DNA of 40,859 bases from Acidimicrobiales bacterium (GTDB lineage Bacteria; Actinomycetota; Acidimicrobiia; Acidimicrobiales; UBA8592). A model generated the notes under the pieces. That model was not told where the DNA came from. It was given only the letters and a program-made list of their open reading frames with translations, and did no database searches. This document shows, in pieces, positions 25,476 to 34,203 of this stretch. Position 1 is the stretch's first letter. Each line of letters begins with the position of its first letter. The DNA lies in the NCBI GenBank assembly GCA_013912105.1, contig JACERY010000017.1, forward strand, positions 1 through 40,859, in the 5' to 3' direction. Position numbers and translations under genes: made by a program.

Positions 25476-25924
25476 ATTTTTGATTGTAGGGATAAGCGTA
25501 CTTTCGTATGCCGGAAGACAAGCCAAGCAAATAGAAACTGAAAAGGAAGACGGATAAAATTCCTAAGACGCACACCTTCGGCATCAACTACTCGTTCAAT
25601 TGTTCCAAAAGCATTAGTTTGAGCATCTACGTCATTTACAAACATGTCAATATTTGCAGGAAACACAGCAACTAAAAGTAGTAACAAACCCCATGCACAA
25701 TAACGCCGAGAACTCTTGAGTATTAATCCAAAACCTAAGATAATCTCTGCTCCACCAGACACTAAATTCGCAAATGTGGGATAAGGAAACCACGTTGGAA
25801 CAATTGCTTCAAAGAAATCTTGATTTACAAAATGATAGAGCCCAACCAAAATAAAGGAAGAACCGATCAGAAACGCTTCAACATCAAATCTTGTAATGTT
25901 ATGTTTTTTAAAAAACGTTTTCAT
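25472..25924 (-). CDS. DoxX-family small integral membrane protein
   Basis: This 150-residue, four-helix membrane protein has the DoxX/COG4270 pattern: a first helix with GSSFILVGLYHF, a conserved PYPTFANLVSGGAEIILGFGL second helix, a third helix with VAVFPANIDMFV, and RNFIRLPFQFLFAWLVF at the end. Members are found with quinone and thiol-redox enzymes, but the biochemical role is unclear. It starts 4 bases after the DCC-family gene and is the last gene of the photolyase operon. Confidence 0.85.
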   Translation of the reverse strand: MKTFFKKHNITRFDVEAFLIGSSFILVGLYHFVNQDFFEAIVPTWFPYPTFANLVSGGAEIILGFGLILKSSRRYCAWGLLLLLVAVFPANIDMFVNDVDAQTNAFGTIERVVDAEGVRLRNFIRLPFQFLFAWLVFRHTKVRLSLQSKI

Positions 25925-25928
25925 TATG

Positions 25929-26348
25929 TTATGTACCTACCTGCTCATTAAACGGGATAAAGACGCAGGTATCCGTTGTGCCAAAAATAGATCTCCTTTT
26001 CTTTGCTACCAAGCCATAGACGCTATCTCGAAGTCGAGTAGGCACGAAACTAAAAACTAACCCGATTAGTTTGTACGGAAATTTCATTAACTGCAAACAT
26101 TTAATGATTGCCATTGAACGAGTAAATGGCACCCCTTCAATTAGAAGATAAACAGTGTCCATCCTCTGTAAACTTTCAGGCATTTGCGAAATAAGGCGCA
26201 TTCCAGTTTCAGACTCAATACCAAAAAATTGGAGGTTTGCATTTTCTATTAACCTCGGATGTATGAAACTAGCGAATCTGTTACACAACACACATTCACC
26301 ATCTAAAAGAATAATTCTTTTGTTTAGTTCTATCTTAGAAGAATCCAC
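25929..26348 (-). CDS. DCC-family thiol-disulfide oxidoreductase-like protein (DUF393)
   Basis: This 139-residue protein of the DUF393/DCC family begins IILLDGECVLCNRF, with the family motif DGxCxLC (Cys19 and Cys22) like a redox CxxC; the C-terminal half contains RLRDSVYGLVAKKRRSIFG, typical of the family. It probably acts in thiol-disulfide exchange, but no member's physiological role is firmly known to me. Translation appears to start at a GTG with a weak ribosome site. It lies in the run photolyase, SDR, DCC, DoxX with short gaps. Confidence 0.88.
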   Translation of the reverse strand: MDSSKIELNKRIILLDGECVLCNRFASFIHPRLIENANLQFFGIESETGMRLISQMPESLQRMDTVYLLIEGVPFTRSMAIIKCLQLMKFPYKLIGLVFSFVPTRLRDSVYGLVAKKRRSIFGTTDTCVFIPFNEQVGT

Positions 26349-26366
26349 TCTTTTGTTATATCAGAG

Positions 26367-27137
26367 TTAAGCGTTTACGAGACCACCATCAATAACATAA
26401 GAAGCACCCGTTATATAGCTAGCTTCATCAGATGCTAAATATGCTACAAGACCAGCAACTTCTTCTGGTTCTCCATATCTTCCCAAAGGCGTACGTTCAC
26501 TTACAGCTTTCACGTATTCCTCTGGATCCTCCGGAACACTTTGTTCTTCAATGGAACGCATCATTCGTGTATTTACAACTCCAGGGCAAACAGCATTTAC
26601 TCGAATACCCGCAGGCGCTAGCTCAATAGATGCAGTTTTCGTCATTCCGATAACAGCATGCTTACTTGCTCCATAAGCGATCATTGTCGGTGTAGCCATT
26701 AAACCTGCTCCTGAAGCGGTATTGATAATGACGCCACCTCCATTTTGCCTCATTGTGTCACCACAGTGACGCATTCCAAGCCAGACACCTTTTATGTTGA
26801 TTTGTAAAACACGATCAAATATTTCTTCGTCATAAGCTTCTAATGGGGCTATAAGTCCCTCGATACCAGCGTTATTAAAAAGAACATCAATACTGCCAAA
26901 AGCTTCAATAGTTTTACCAACGTATTCTTGAACTTGAGCATCCTCAGTAACATCAGATTCGATAGCGATTGCATCTCCTCCTTTGGATGTGATTTCATCA
27001 ATTAAGTCAGATAAGTCATCCTTTACGAGATCTACACAAGCGACACGAGCTCCCTCGCCACTAAAACGAACTGCAGCAGCCCTACCAATGCCTCCATTAG
27101 CTCCAGTGATAACAACATTTTTCCCTTTGAAACGCAT
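26367..27137 (-). CDS. Short-chain dehydrogenase/reductase (SDR), classical
   Basis: This 256-residue classical SDR has TGANGGIGRA, an acidic CVDLVKDDL after strand 2 (NAD-type), NNAGIEG, the serine in NTASGAG, YGASK and a C-terminal CPGVVNTRMM and ASYITGASYVIDGG. ATG 27137 with GGAGAAGGA upstream is chosen; the longer frame to 27233 would overlap the photolyase stop. It lies between the photolyase and DCC genes, so it may be the small-molecule enzyme of that operon, but its substrate is unknown. Confidence 0.9.
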   Translation of the reverse strand: MRFKGKNVVITGANGGIGRAAAVRFSGEGARVACVDLVKDDLSDLIDEITSKGGDAIAIESDVTEDAQVQEYVGKTIEAFGSIDVLFNNAGIEGLIAPLEAYDEEIFDRVLQINIKGVWLGMRHCGDTMRQNGGGVIINTASGAGLMATPTMIAYGASKHAVIGMTKTASIELAPAGIRVNAVCPGVVNTRMMRSIEEQSVPEDPEEYVKAVSERTPLGRYGEPEEVAGLVAYLASDEASYITGASYVIDGGLVNA

Positions 27138-27171
27138 TCCTTCTCCTTTTGCTGAATCTGTTGAAGTTACT

Positions 27172-28680
27172 CTATAAGGTTCCTTCGTCAAGGTAAAGAA
27201 GTACTTGTGATGCTCTTTCCCGAACTTCATCAAGGTTGGAAAGTCGTTTTAATCCAGCAAATTGTTGGCCCATCCGAGGATTATCAGAAAGCTTAGTTCT
27301 GTTCCTTGCTAAGAAATCCCAGTACAAAGTAGTAAAGGGGCAGGCGTTTTCTCCAGTGCGTTTTTTCGGATCATAAATACAATCCGAGCAATAATCGCTC
27401 ATTCTATTTATGTATGCTCCACCAGAGGCATAAGGCTTAGTCGCCATTTGCCCACCATCAGCGTAAGTTGCCATGCCTAAAACATTCGGCAACATGACCC
27501 ACTCGGCGCCATCAATGAAATGTGACCACATCCAATTTGTTACACCTTGAGGATTTAATCCGCTAGTTAAAGAAAGATTTCCAAAAATCATGAGTCTTTC
27601 AATGTGATGAGTATACGCATACTCGTATAAATGATCCATGGCACCGCTTACGCACGCCATTTTTGTTTCATCTTTTTTCAGAAAAGCTGGAGGTATCTCA
27701 CGGCTAGCCTCTAAATAATTTACATCTCTATAATCGGGCATCCAAAGCCAGTACAAACCCCAAACATACTCTCGCCACCCGATTACTTGTCTAATGAAAC
27801 CTTCGACGCTGTTAATAGGCGCGTTCCCATTTTGATAAGCACTTTCTGCTGCTGCTACAACTTCAGCTGGGTGTAATAATCCGATATTTAATGAAGAACT
27901 AAGAACTGAGTGAGCTAATTTCCATTCTTTATTAAGCATCGCATCTTCGTAAGGACCAAATATTGGTAAAGCTCCATAAATAAATTCATTCAATCGGATC
28001 AGGGCTTGTTCTCTTGTTACTGGCCAGATGCCTTTAGGAACCGCTCCCCAGGCATGATCTAAATTACTTAGAACTTCTTCATCAATTTCGTCATGCGTAA
28101 ATAGTTCAATCGTTGGCCATTCTCGACCATCTCGAGGAGGTCGTTCACGGTTCTCGTGGTCAAAATTCCATTTACCTCCAATTGGTGAATCATTATCCAT
28201 TAAGATCTGTAACCGTTTGCGTTGCCAACGGTAAAAATCTTCCATTTTAAATGACTTACGATCACTAACCCAGTCAGCAAAATCTTCATAGTGACATAAA
28301 AACTGATTATTTTTTATTATCTTAAGATCAAAACGTTCAGCAATTTTATTTCCATTCCAATTCATAGGTTCCATTAGAATAATTTCTTCAGGCATAAATT
28401 CTTTAGAGTGAGCAGTAATCCCTTCACCTAAACTTTTTGAGACCCTGTAATCAACTTCAAAGCCTTCTTGCCGAAGTTCGTCAGCAAAATGTCTCATAGC
28501 AGAAAGAACCAAATGTGATTTTTGGATATGCCATTGGCTGTTGTTAAATTTATCTTCGATTTCAACCATCAGAATTTGCGCGTTTGTGGGGGATTGGTTG
28601 ATAAGAGAAGAAATACTCCTATTGATCTGATCACCCATAACAAGAATGGTTGTTTTCTGTGCGTGTTTTTTAAGTGTCAT
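27172..28680 (-). CDS. Iron-sulfur bacterial cryptochrome/photolyase (FeS-BCP), (6-4) photolyase type
   Basis: This FAD and [4Fe-4S] enzyme of the FeS-BCP family (PhrB/CryB type) should repair (6-4) UV photoproducts with light. The 502 residues match family length. Four cysteines at 343, 431, 434 and 447 have gaps of 88, 3 and 13, the same as the cluster ligands of Agrobacterium PhrB as I remember them (350, 438, 441, 454). The flavin-side region with GVTNWMWSHFIDGAEWVMLPN and MATKPYASGG is clear. It is first of a four-gene operon and divergent from a membrane protein gene. I am confident of the family; repair rather than signalling is assumed. Confidence 0.95.
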   Translation of the reverse strand: MTLKKHAQKTTILVMGDQINRSISSLINQSPTNAQILMVEIEDKFNNSQWHIQKSHLVLSAMRHFADELRQEGFEVDYRVSKSLGEGITAHSKEFMPEEIILMEPMNWNGNKIAERFDLKIIKNNQFLCHYEDFADWVSDRKSFKMEDFYRWQRKRLQILMDNDSPIGGKWNFDHENRERPPRDGREWPTIELFTHDEIDEEVLSNLDHAWGAVPKGIWPVTREQALIRLNEFIYGALPIFGPYEDAMLNKEWKLAHSVLSSSLNIGLLHPAEVVAAAESAYQNGNAPINSVEGFIRQVIGWREYVWGLYWLWMPDYRDVNYLEASREIPPAFLKKDETKMACVSGAMDHLYEYAYTHHIERLMIFGNLSLTSGLNPQGVTNWMWSHFIDGAEWVMLPNVLGMATYADGGQMATKPYASGGAYINRMSDYCSDCIYDPKKRTGENACPFTTLYWDFLARNRTKLSDNPRMGQQFAGLKRLSNLDEVRERASQVLLYLDEGTL

Positions 28681-28797
28681 TGTTCTCTGATTGCTGAGTT
28701 CAAATGTAAGACATACTGTCTGAAATTATGCTTTTACTCGTCGTTAAATTCGTCACATACTGTCGACCTAAATCATCATTTCGGTAGATTACAGATT

Positions 28798-29211
28798 GTG
28801 GCAATCGCGTATGTTCATCTAATAGCAACAGTTTTTATGGCGGGTGTCATTTGGTTCGTACAACTCGTTCATTACCCTCTTTTTCTTAGGGTAGGTGAAA
28901 ATGAATCAAGAATTTACGCATCTGAACACCAGAAAAGAACATCTTGGATAGTGGGTCCTCCAATGTTGGTAGAAGGGATAACAACGTTATGGCTTTTCTT
29001 TGACCCTGTAAACGGAAGACTTCTTCCTCTCATCGGGGGGTTAATTCTGCTTAAAGTCCATCTTTCGACGATTTTTCTTCAAGTTCCGAAACACTCGGTA
29101 CTCGTTAGTAGTCATTCATCAGAAGTTATTAACGCTTTAGTTAAAACAAATTGGTTTCGGACAATCGGCTGGTCTTTACGTTCACTCATTGCGTTACTGA
29201 TCATCGTATAA
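28798..29211 (+). CDS. Uncharacterised four-helix membrane protein beside the photolyase
   Basis: This 137-residue integral membrane protein has helices at about 1-28 (IATVFMAGVIWFVQLVHYPLF), 50-66, 74-92 and 118-137; a loop between the first two contains a polar ENESRIYASEHQKRTSW. The frame is open much further upstream, but that part runs antisense to the photolyase start and holds no in-frame ATG before the first helix; GTG 28798 is the best start. I recall similar unnamed proteins but cannot name a family. It ends 2 bases before the DUF2071 gene and is divergent from the photolyase, with 117 bases between. Confidence 0.72.
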   Translation: MAIAYVHLIATVFMAGVIWFVQLVHYPLFLRVGENESRIYASEHQKRTSWIVGPPMLVEGITTLWLFFDPVNGRLLPLIGGLILLKVHLSTIFLQVPKHSVLVSSHSSEVINALVKTNWFRTIGWSLRSLIALLIIV

Positions 29212-29213
29212 AA

Positions 29214-29945
29214 ATGACACAATTTCTTTCAAACATCTGCCCCGTCAATATAAAAAGGGCTGTAATGGTTCAAAAATGGATGGATATAGTTTTTCTTCAT
29301 TGGAGATACCCAGTAGAGACTGTTTCAAAGTTACTTCCTAAAGGAATTGAAGTGGAAACATTTGATGGCCACGCTTGGGTTGGTTTAATTCCTTTCCAAA
29401 TGGAGGATTTAGGATTCCCAATGATGCATCCATTACCTCATGTGGGATCTTTTCCTGAAGTAAATGTCAGGACATATGTAAAGTACGGAAACAAGTCGGG
29501 TGTATGGTTTTTCTCACTTGACATCAATAAAATTATCCCGACTATAACTGCAAGAACTGTTTACAAGATTCCTTACTGCTATGGAAAAGTTAGTCATACT
29601 AGCGTCGGAAATTATGTCACTACAAAAGCCATTCGAAGATGGCCTACTCAAGATGCTCAATCAAATATCGTTATTGAAAAACAAGAGAAAACAGATGGAA
29701 ACTTAGAACGTTTTTTGACAGCACGATGGGGTTTAATTACACAATCTCCAACAAAGAAATTTATATGGGCGCCTATAGACCACTCTCCTTGGCCATTACA
29801 TAAAGCAAAATTGCATCATCTAGAAGACGATCTTGTAGAAGCTGCTGGTCTACCTAAACCTTTCGAAGAACCTCATGTCATGTACTCGCCAGGTGTTCCA
29901 GTAAGGATAGGTTTACCAAAGAAGTTGACTATTAGCAGTTCTTAA
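29214..29945 (+). CDS. DUF2071 (YqjF-like) protein
   Basis: This 243-residue cytoplasmic protein of the DUF2071/YqjF family, thought to have an acetoacetate-decarboxylase-like fold, has the family features: HWRYPVETVSKLLPKGIEV at the start, WVGLIPFQMEDL, FPEVNVRTYVKY and VWFFSLDIN, and PYCYGKV. Its reaction is unknown. ATG 29214 begins 2 bases after the membrane protein stop, so the two are cotranscribed, divergent from the photolyase operon. Confidence 0.87.
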   Translation: MTQFLSNICPVNIKRAVMVQKWMDIVFLHWRYPVETVSKLLPKGIEVETFDGHAWVGLIPFQMEDLGFPMMHPLPHVGSFPEVNVRTYVKYGNKSGVWFFSLDINKIIPTITARTVYKIPYCYGKVSHTSVGNYVTTKAIRRWPTQDAQSNIVIEKQEKTDGNLERFLTARWGLITQSPTKKFIWAPIDHSPWPLHKAKLHHLEDDLVEAAGLPKPFEEPHVMYSPGVPVRIGLPKKLTISSS

Positions 29946-29950
29946 AAAGT

Positions 29951-29987
29951 GAAAACCCTCGCACGAAGTGGTACGGCGAGGGTTTTC
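29951..29987. terminator. Bidirectional intrinsic terminator hairpin
   Basis: A perfect 12-base-pair stem, GAAAACCCTCGC (29951-29962) against GCGAGGGTTTTC (29976-29987), closes a 13-base loop. The GC core with A-rich and T-rich ends works on both strands. It sits between two convergent genes and is the only strong terminator found in the window. Confidence 0.85.
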
Positions 29988-30115
29988 GTATACAACGTAC
30001 AAAGTTGAAGCTGCACAGTGTAAGTTTGAAGTTTATGCACGTTGATAGAGAATCCCTCACTCATATCTAGCTAGTTAAATTATTGTTTCGTTTTAGAAAG
30101 ATAAATAACTGAAAA

Positions 30116-31849
30116 TTAAACGTCAGCTGGGATTTTTACTGTGTAAGTATCTTGCCCACTTTTAAGAATAGTCCCAGGCAAATTATCAGTTGGTTCGTTA
30201 TCCATCACCGTGACAACGCCATTAACGAAAACTCTATGCATTCCTTTTACATCCGCATAGAGTCGCCCTTCACCACCAGGTAAATCATTTAAAAGAATAA
30301 TCTCTCCGGCATTAATTTTATCCGGATCAAATACAACAATATCGGCAAACCATCCTTCGCGAAGAACTCCACGGTCACGTAAACCAAATAATTCCGCAGG
30401 AACCTGTGTTATATGATGAATTGTTTCCTCAAGTGTGGTCAATGATTTCCCGTGTAGACAATCATGTAACCAACTCGTTGTGTAAGGAGCTCCAGACATT
30501 CGGTCTAAGTGAGCACCAGCATCTGAACCACCAATCATGACATCGGGGTGTTTCCAAGCTTCAGTTCGCATATGCCAGCTTGCTGGGTCATCATCAGTTG
30601 GCCCTGGCCACAAAACTGTCTGAAGGTCGTCGGCCAGCACAATATCTAATAAGCAATAAAAGTCGCGAACACCTCTCTCTTGGGCGATTTCTCCAACAGT
30701 TCTTCCTTTTAACCCTTCGTTTTCAGGCGAATAGGTGTCTCCAATAACGTAACGACCCCAACCAGTTAATCTGCTGAAAACACCTGCATCTGGAGATGAC
30801 GCACGTTCTTCCATGAAGCGTCTCGTCTCAGGGTCTCGTAATCTTTCCATTCTTTCTTCAATGGGAAGGCCAAGAATCGGGCCCCAATCTGGCATCATAT
30901 TTAATCCGCAATAGGTCAAGAAACTCATGTTCATTCCAACCAATACAGGCATAGTTAGTGCAACAACTCTCGCTCCCTTCCCAGTACACGTGTCTAACGC
31001 CTTTAACTGATTTTTGTAATCATCTGGTCGGGCTGAATCAACAGTTAAAACATTCCAATTCAACGGTCGTCGGCCACGTAGCGACATATTTGCCATAAGT
31101 TCTACTTCATCATCAGTGAAGCCATTCAAACACCCATCACTTGCCCATTCCAATGTTGTGCCTTCATATTGAGATACAACTTCGCATAAGGCTAAGAGTT
31201 CATCTTCTGAAGCAACTCTTGAAGGGACAGGATTACCATCTCCATCTTTATGGGTAAAAGCGCGTGTTGTTGAAAATCCCAACCCGCCTTCCTCAATGCA
31301 CTTTGCTAATAGCATCTGCATCTCCTGTACCTGTTCTGGAGTGGCAATTTTTTCAGTAGCATCAGGGCCCATTACTGCTAAACGAAGGGCACAATGACCA
31401 ACCATTGTTGCAACATTTAACCCGACATTTCCTTCTAGCTTCGAAAGATATTCGCCGTAACTGTTCCAGTCCCAACTCACTCCAGTTTCTAAAGCTTCGA
31501 GAGGCATACCTTCGACTTTCACCATCATGCGTCTTAGGTAATCTGCATCGTTCTCATTATTAACTGGCGCTAAAGTAAATCCACAATTTCCCATAACTGC
31601 GCTAGTGACTCCATGTAAATTAGATGGGGTAGCACGTGGATCCCAGAAAAGTTGTGCATCGTAGTGGGTATGCGGATCAACAAAACCAGGAGAAATAACC
31701 ATACCAGTTGCGTCTATTACCTCTCTGGCTTCTCCGTTTATTACTCCAATAGCTGCAATTCGGTTGCCTTCAATAGCAAGATCTCCACGGAAAGTATCCT
31801 TCCCCGTTCCATCTACAATGACACCACCTGTAATGAGATAGTCAAACAT
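30116..31849 (-). CDS. N-acyl-D-amino-acid deacylase-like amidohydrolase
   Basis: This metal-dependent hydrolase of the urease-related superfamily has 577 residues. It has the beta-sandwich start LITGGVIVDGTGK and IDATGMVISPGFVDPHTHYDAQ with the HxH metal pair, GNCGFTLAP, LGFSTTRA, the GGSDAGAHLD segment near residue 450 and the closing LREGWFADIVVFDPDKI. These are marks of the D-aminoacylase/N-acyl-D-glutamate group, but many relatives in Acidimicrobiia have unknown substrates. It is preceded by an AGGG site. It lies 29 bases behind the zinc alcohol dehydrogenase, so it is probably in an operon with it. Confidence 0.85.
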   Translation of the reverse strand: MFDYLITGGVIVDGTGKDTFRGDLAIEGNRIAAIGVINGEAREVIDATGMVISPGFVDPHTHYDAQLFWDPRATPSNLHGVTSAVMGNCGFTLAPVNNENDADYLRRMMVKVEGMPLEALETGVSWDWNSYGEYLSKLEGNVGLNVATMVGHCALRLAVMGPDATEKIATPEQVQEMQMLLAKCIEEGGLGFSTTRAFTHKDGDGNPVPSRVASEDELLALCEVVSQYEGTTLEWASDGCLNGFTDDEVELMANMSLRGRRPLNWNVLTVDSARPDDYKNQLKALDTCTGKGARVVALTMPVLVGMNMSFLTYCGLNMMPDWGPILGLPIEERMERLRDPETRRFMEERASSPDAGVFSRLTGWGRYVIGDTYSPENEGLKGRTVGEIAQERGVRDFYCLLDIVLADDLQTVLWPGPTDDDPASWHMRTEAWKHPDVMIGGSDAGAHLDRMSGAPYTTSWLHDCLHGKSLTTLEETIHHITQVPAELFGLRDRGVLREGWFADIVVFDPDKINAGEIILLNDLPGGEGRLYADVKGMHRVFVNGVVTVMDNEPTDNLPGTILKSGQDTYTVKIPADV

Positions 31850-31878
31850 AAGTAAAACCCTACCTTTTTGCTCAGAAA

Positions 31879-32970
31879 TTAACTATGGGGGAGAAGAACA
31901 GTTCTTGCTTCAACACCAGTTTTCATAGCGTCAAATGCTCCTTGTATTCCATCTAAACCTGCAGTATTCGAAATCATTTCATCAAGTTTTAGCTTCCCAC
32001 GAATGTACAAATCTGCAAGCATTGGAAAATCTTTTCTAGGTTTTGCACCGCCAGCCCGAATACCCATCAATTGTTTATTCTGATGAAGACTTTGAAACCC
32101 ATACGTAACAGTTGCAGTCAGGTCTGGAACCCCAACAGCACAGATATTACCGCCTGCTCGTGTCATATTTATAGCATCACTCAGAAGACCGGTATGGCCA
32201 ACAACTTCAAATGCATGGTGAGCTCCTAAAGGAAGAACTTCCTTTACTGCAGCAACTGCATCAAAGTCATCATTGTCAGAAACGATGAAATCAGTCGCCC
32301 CAAAATCTTTAGCAAGCTGTTCTTTTTCAGGAACACGATCAATCACAACGATTTGACTTGCCCCGACAAGATGAGCTGCTTGAATAACATTTAATCCGAC
32401 ACCACCTGCTCCAATAACTACAACCGTGTCACCAATTTGCACTTTGGCACGATTAAAAACTGCTCCAGTTCCAGTAATAACACCACAACCTATAAGTGAA
32501 GCTGAAGCAAGAGGAACTTCTTTAGGGATAGGAATGCATTGATTCTCGTTTACGATTGTTTCCTGAACAAATGCCCCAATATTTGCAAAATTATAGAGTG
32601 GCTGTTCGCCCTCTATATACGGTTGCTTTAATCCACCCATACCTCCATTACGGCAGTTCCCAGGATGTCCGTCCTCACATTCGGGGCAATGGCCACAATT
32701 ACCAAAAGTAGACAGAATAACGTGATCACCAGTTTGGCAATAGGTTACAGCTGACCCAACCTCAACGACTTTCCCAGCTGCTTCGTGACCTGGGATAAGC
32801 GGGGTGGGCATGTAATACTTTCCATGGACGCAACTCAAATCGGAACCACATACTCCAGCAGCATGTATTTCTACCCGGACTTGTCGTGGTTCTAAATCCC
32901 CAACAAGTTCAACATTATTTGATAAACGAATACTATCTTCAGTCGTTCCTTCAAGAATTAGTCCTTGCAT
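31879..32970 (-). CDS. Zinc-dependent medium-chain alcohol dehydrogenase
   Basis: This MDR-family alcohol dehydrogenase has 363 residues. Catalytic zinc: Cys41 (VCGSD), His62-Glu63 (GHEAAG) and the later Cys in GCGVITGTGAV; structural zinc: four cysteines 92, 95, 98 and 106. The NAD site is GAGGVGLNVI with an Asp after it (VVIDRVPEKE), favouring NAD over NADP. ATG 32970 with AGGGAAG upstream is chosen, since the 20 extra residues to 33030 are not family-like. It is divergent from a DapB-like gene and first in a minus-strand pair with the deacylase-like gene. Confidence 0.9.
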   Translation of the reverse strand: MQGLILEGTTEDSIRLSNNVELVGDLEPRQVRVEIHAAGVCGSDLSCVHGKYYMPTPLIPGHEAAGKVVEVGSAVTYCQTGDHVILSTFGNCGHCPECEDGHPGNCRNGGMGGLKQPYIEGEQPLYNFANIGAFVQETIVNENQCIPIPKEVPLASASLIGCGVITGTGAVFNRAKVQIGDTVVVIGAGGVGLNVIQAAHLVGASQIVVIDRVPEKEQLAKDFGATDFIVSDNDDFDAVAAVKEVLPLGAHHAFEVVGHTGLLSDAINMTRAGGNICAVGVPDLTATVTYGFQSLHQNKQLMGIRAGGAKPRKDFPMLADLYIRGKLKLDEMISNTAGLDGIQGAFDAMKTGVEARTVLLPHS

Positions 32971-33117
32971 CTTCCCTACTTTCTTACTGATATTTGTATT
33001 TCTCTTAATAACAGTAATCAAAACATTCAACTAATACGAATATAAGACTTTGTTTCTAGTTCGCCCGATACACGAATCTCACATAACGTAAGAGTTGAAA
33101 ATCATGAAAGGGCAACC

Positions 33118-34194
33118 ATGAAGAAGAATGTAGTTGTTTGGGGCACTGGTAATGTGGGTCGCCCAGCGATCCGGTCAGTCGCAGCCAATCAGGACTTAAA
33201 CCTCGTAGGGGTAATAGTAAATAATCCAGAAAAAATAGGAGTAGATGCAGGTGAACTTGCTGGTATTTCTACTCTGGGAGTTACGGCAACAGATAATCAT
33301 CAAGAAGCGCTATCCGGAAATATTGACGCAGTGGTCTACACCGTAAACGCTGATTTTCGTCCTATGGAATCACTCGACGAAGTCGAATCGTTACTTAAAC
33401 AAGGAATAAATGTAGTAACTACAAGCTTCTACCCGATGTACCATCCACCATCTATGCCCAAAGATCTCGCTGACCGTTTCGCCGAGGCATGTGAATCAGG
33501 AAATGCGTCCATCTTTGCATCAGGAATAGACCCAGGTTGGACTTGTGATATTCTTCCCCTTCTTCTAAGCGGAGTAAGCGCGGATATAACTGAAATTAGA
33601 TCGCAAGAGATGATGAACTATGCTCTCTATGATCAACCTGATGCAGTCCGAAATCTCGTCGGCTTTGGAATGCCCATGGACCAGACACCACCGATGGTTT
33701 TAGATTTCTCTCTCCAGATGGTGTGGGGTCCTGAAATACGCATACTTGCTGATGGGCTAGGTGTTGAACTAGAAGAAATCAGAACTTCAGTTGAGAAACG
33801 ACCTCTTGAAAAAACAATTCATGTTGATGGAATGGGTGAATTTGAAAAAGGTACGATTGGGGCACTGCGTTTTGAAATACAAGGAATAATAAATGGAAAA
33901 AAAATGCTCGTAATGGAACATATCACCCGTATTGATGATGATTGTGCTCCTGACTGGCCCTATCCTCCGACTGGTCAAGGATCACATCAAGTTCAAATTA
34001 CAGGAAAACCTACACTTCAAGTAACGGTTCATGGTGAAGAGCACGGTGAACGAGGAGCAGCAGGGGGAGGAAATGGAACCGCCGCTAATCGGATCGTAAA
34101 TGCAATTCCGGCCGTATGTGTATCCAATCCAGGGGTGCTTCACCCACTTGACGTCTCACCGCTTCGAGTAGGCGCTCAATTAAATACCGGTTAG
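33118..34194 (+). CDS. DapB-like NAD(P)H-dependent amine dehydrogenase / dihydrodipicolinate reductase-fold protein
   Basis: This 358-residue protein opens with VVVWGTGNVGRPAIRSV, the Rossmann site of dihydrodipicolinate-reductase-type enzymes, followed by AVVYTVNADFRP. The length and the Gly/Ala-rich segment at about 305-320 fit the group of 2,4-diaminopentanoate dehydrogenase-like proteins rather than true DapB (about 250-270). The natural substrate in actinobacteria is mostly unknown. AAAGGG precedes the ATG. It is followed by an SDR 9 bases later and is divergent from the zinc alcohol dehydrogenase. Confidence 0.8.
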   Translation: MKKNVVVWGTGNVGRPAIRSVAANQDLNLVGVIVNNPEKIGVDAGELAGISTLGVTATDNHQEALSGNIDAVVYTVNADFRPMESLDEVESLLKQGINVVTTSFYPMYHPPSMPKDLADRFAEACESGNASIFASGIDPGWTCDILPLLLSGVSADITEIRSQEMMNYALYDQPDAVRNLVGFGMPMDQTPPMVLDFSLQMVWGPEIRILADGLGVELEEIRTSVEKRPLEKTIHVDGMGEFEKGTIGALRFEIQGIINGKKMLVMEHITRIDDDCAPDWPYPPTGQGSHQVQITGKPTLQVTVHGEEHGERGAAGGGNGTAANRIVNAIPAVCVSNPGVLHPLDVSPLRVGAQLNTG

Positions 34195-34203
34195 GGATTA
34201 ATA

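Noticed and set aside
28522..28797. N-terminal extension of the membrane protein antisense to the photolyase
   Set aside because: Cys- and Lys-rich sequence with no family character, running through the photolyase 5' end; the hydrophobic protein begins at the GTG.
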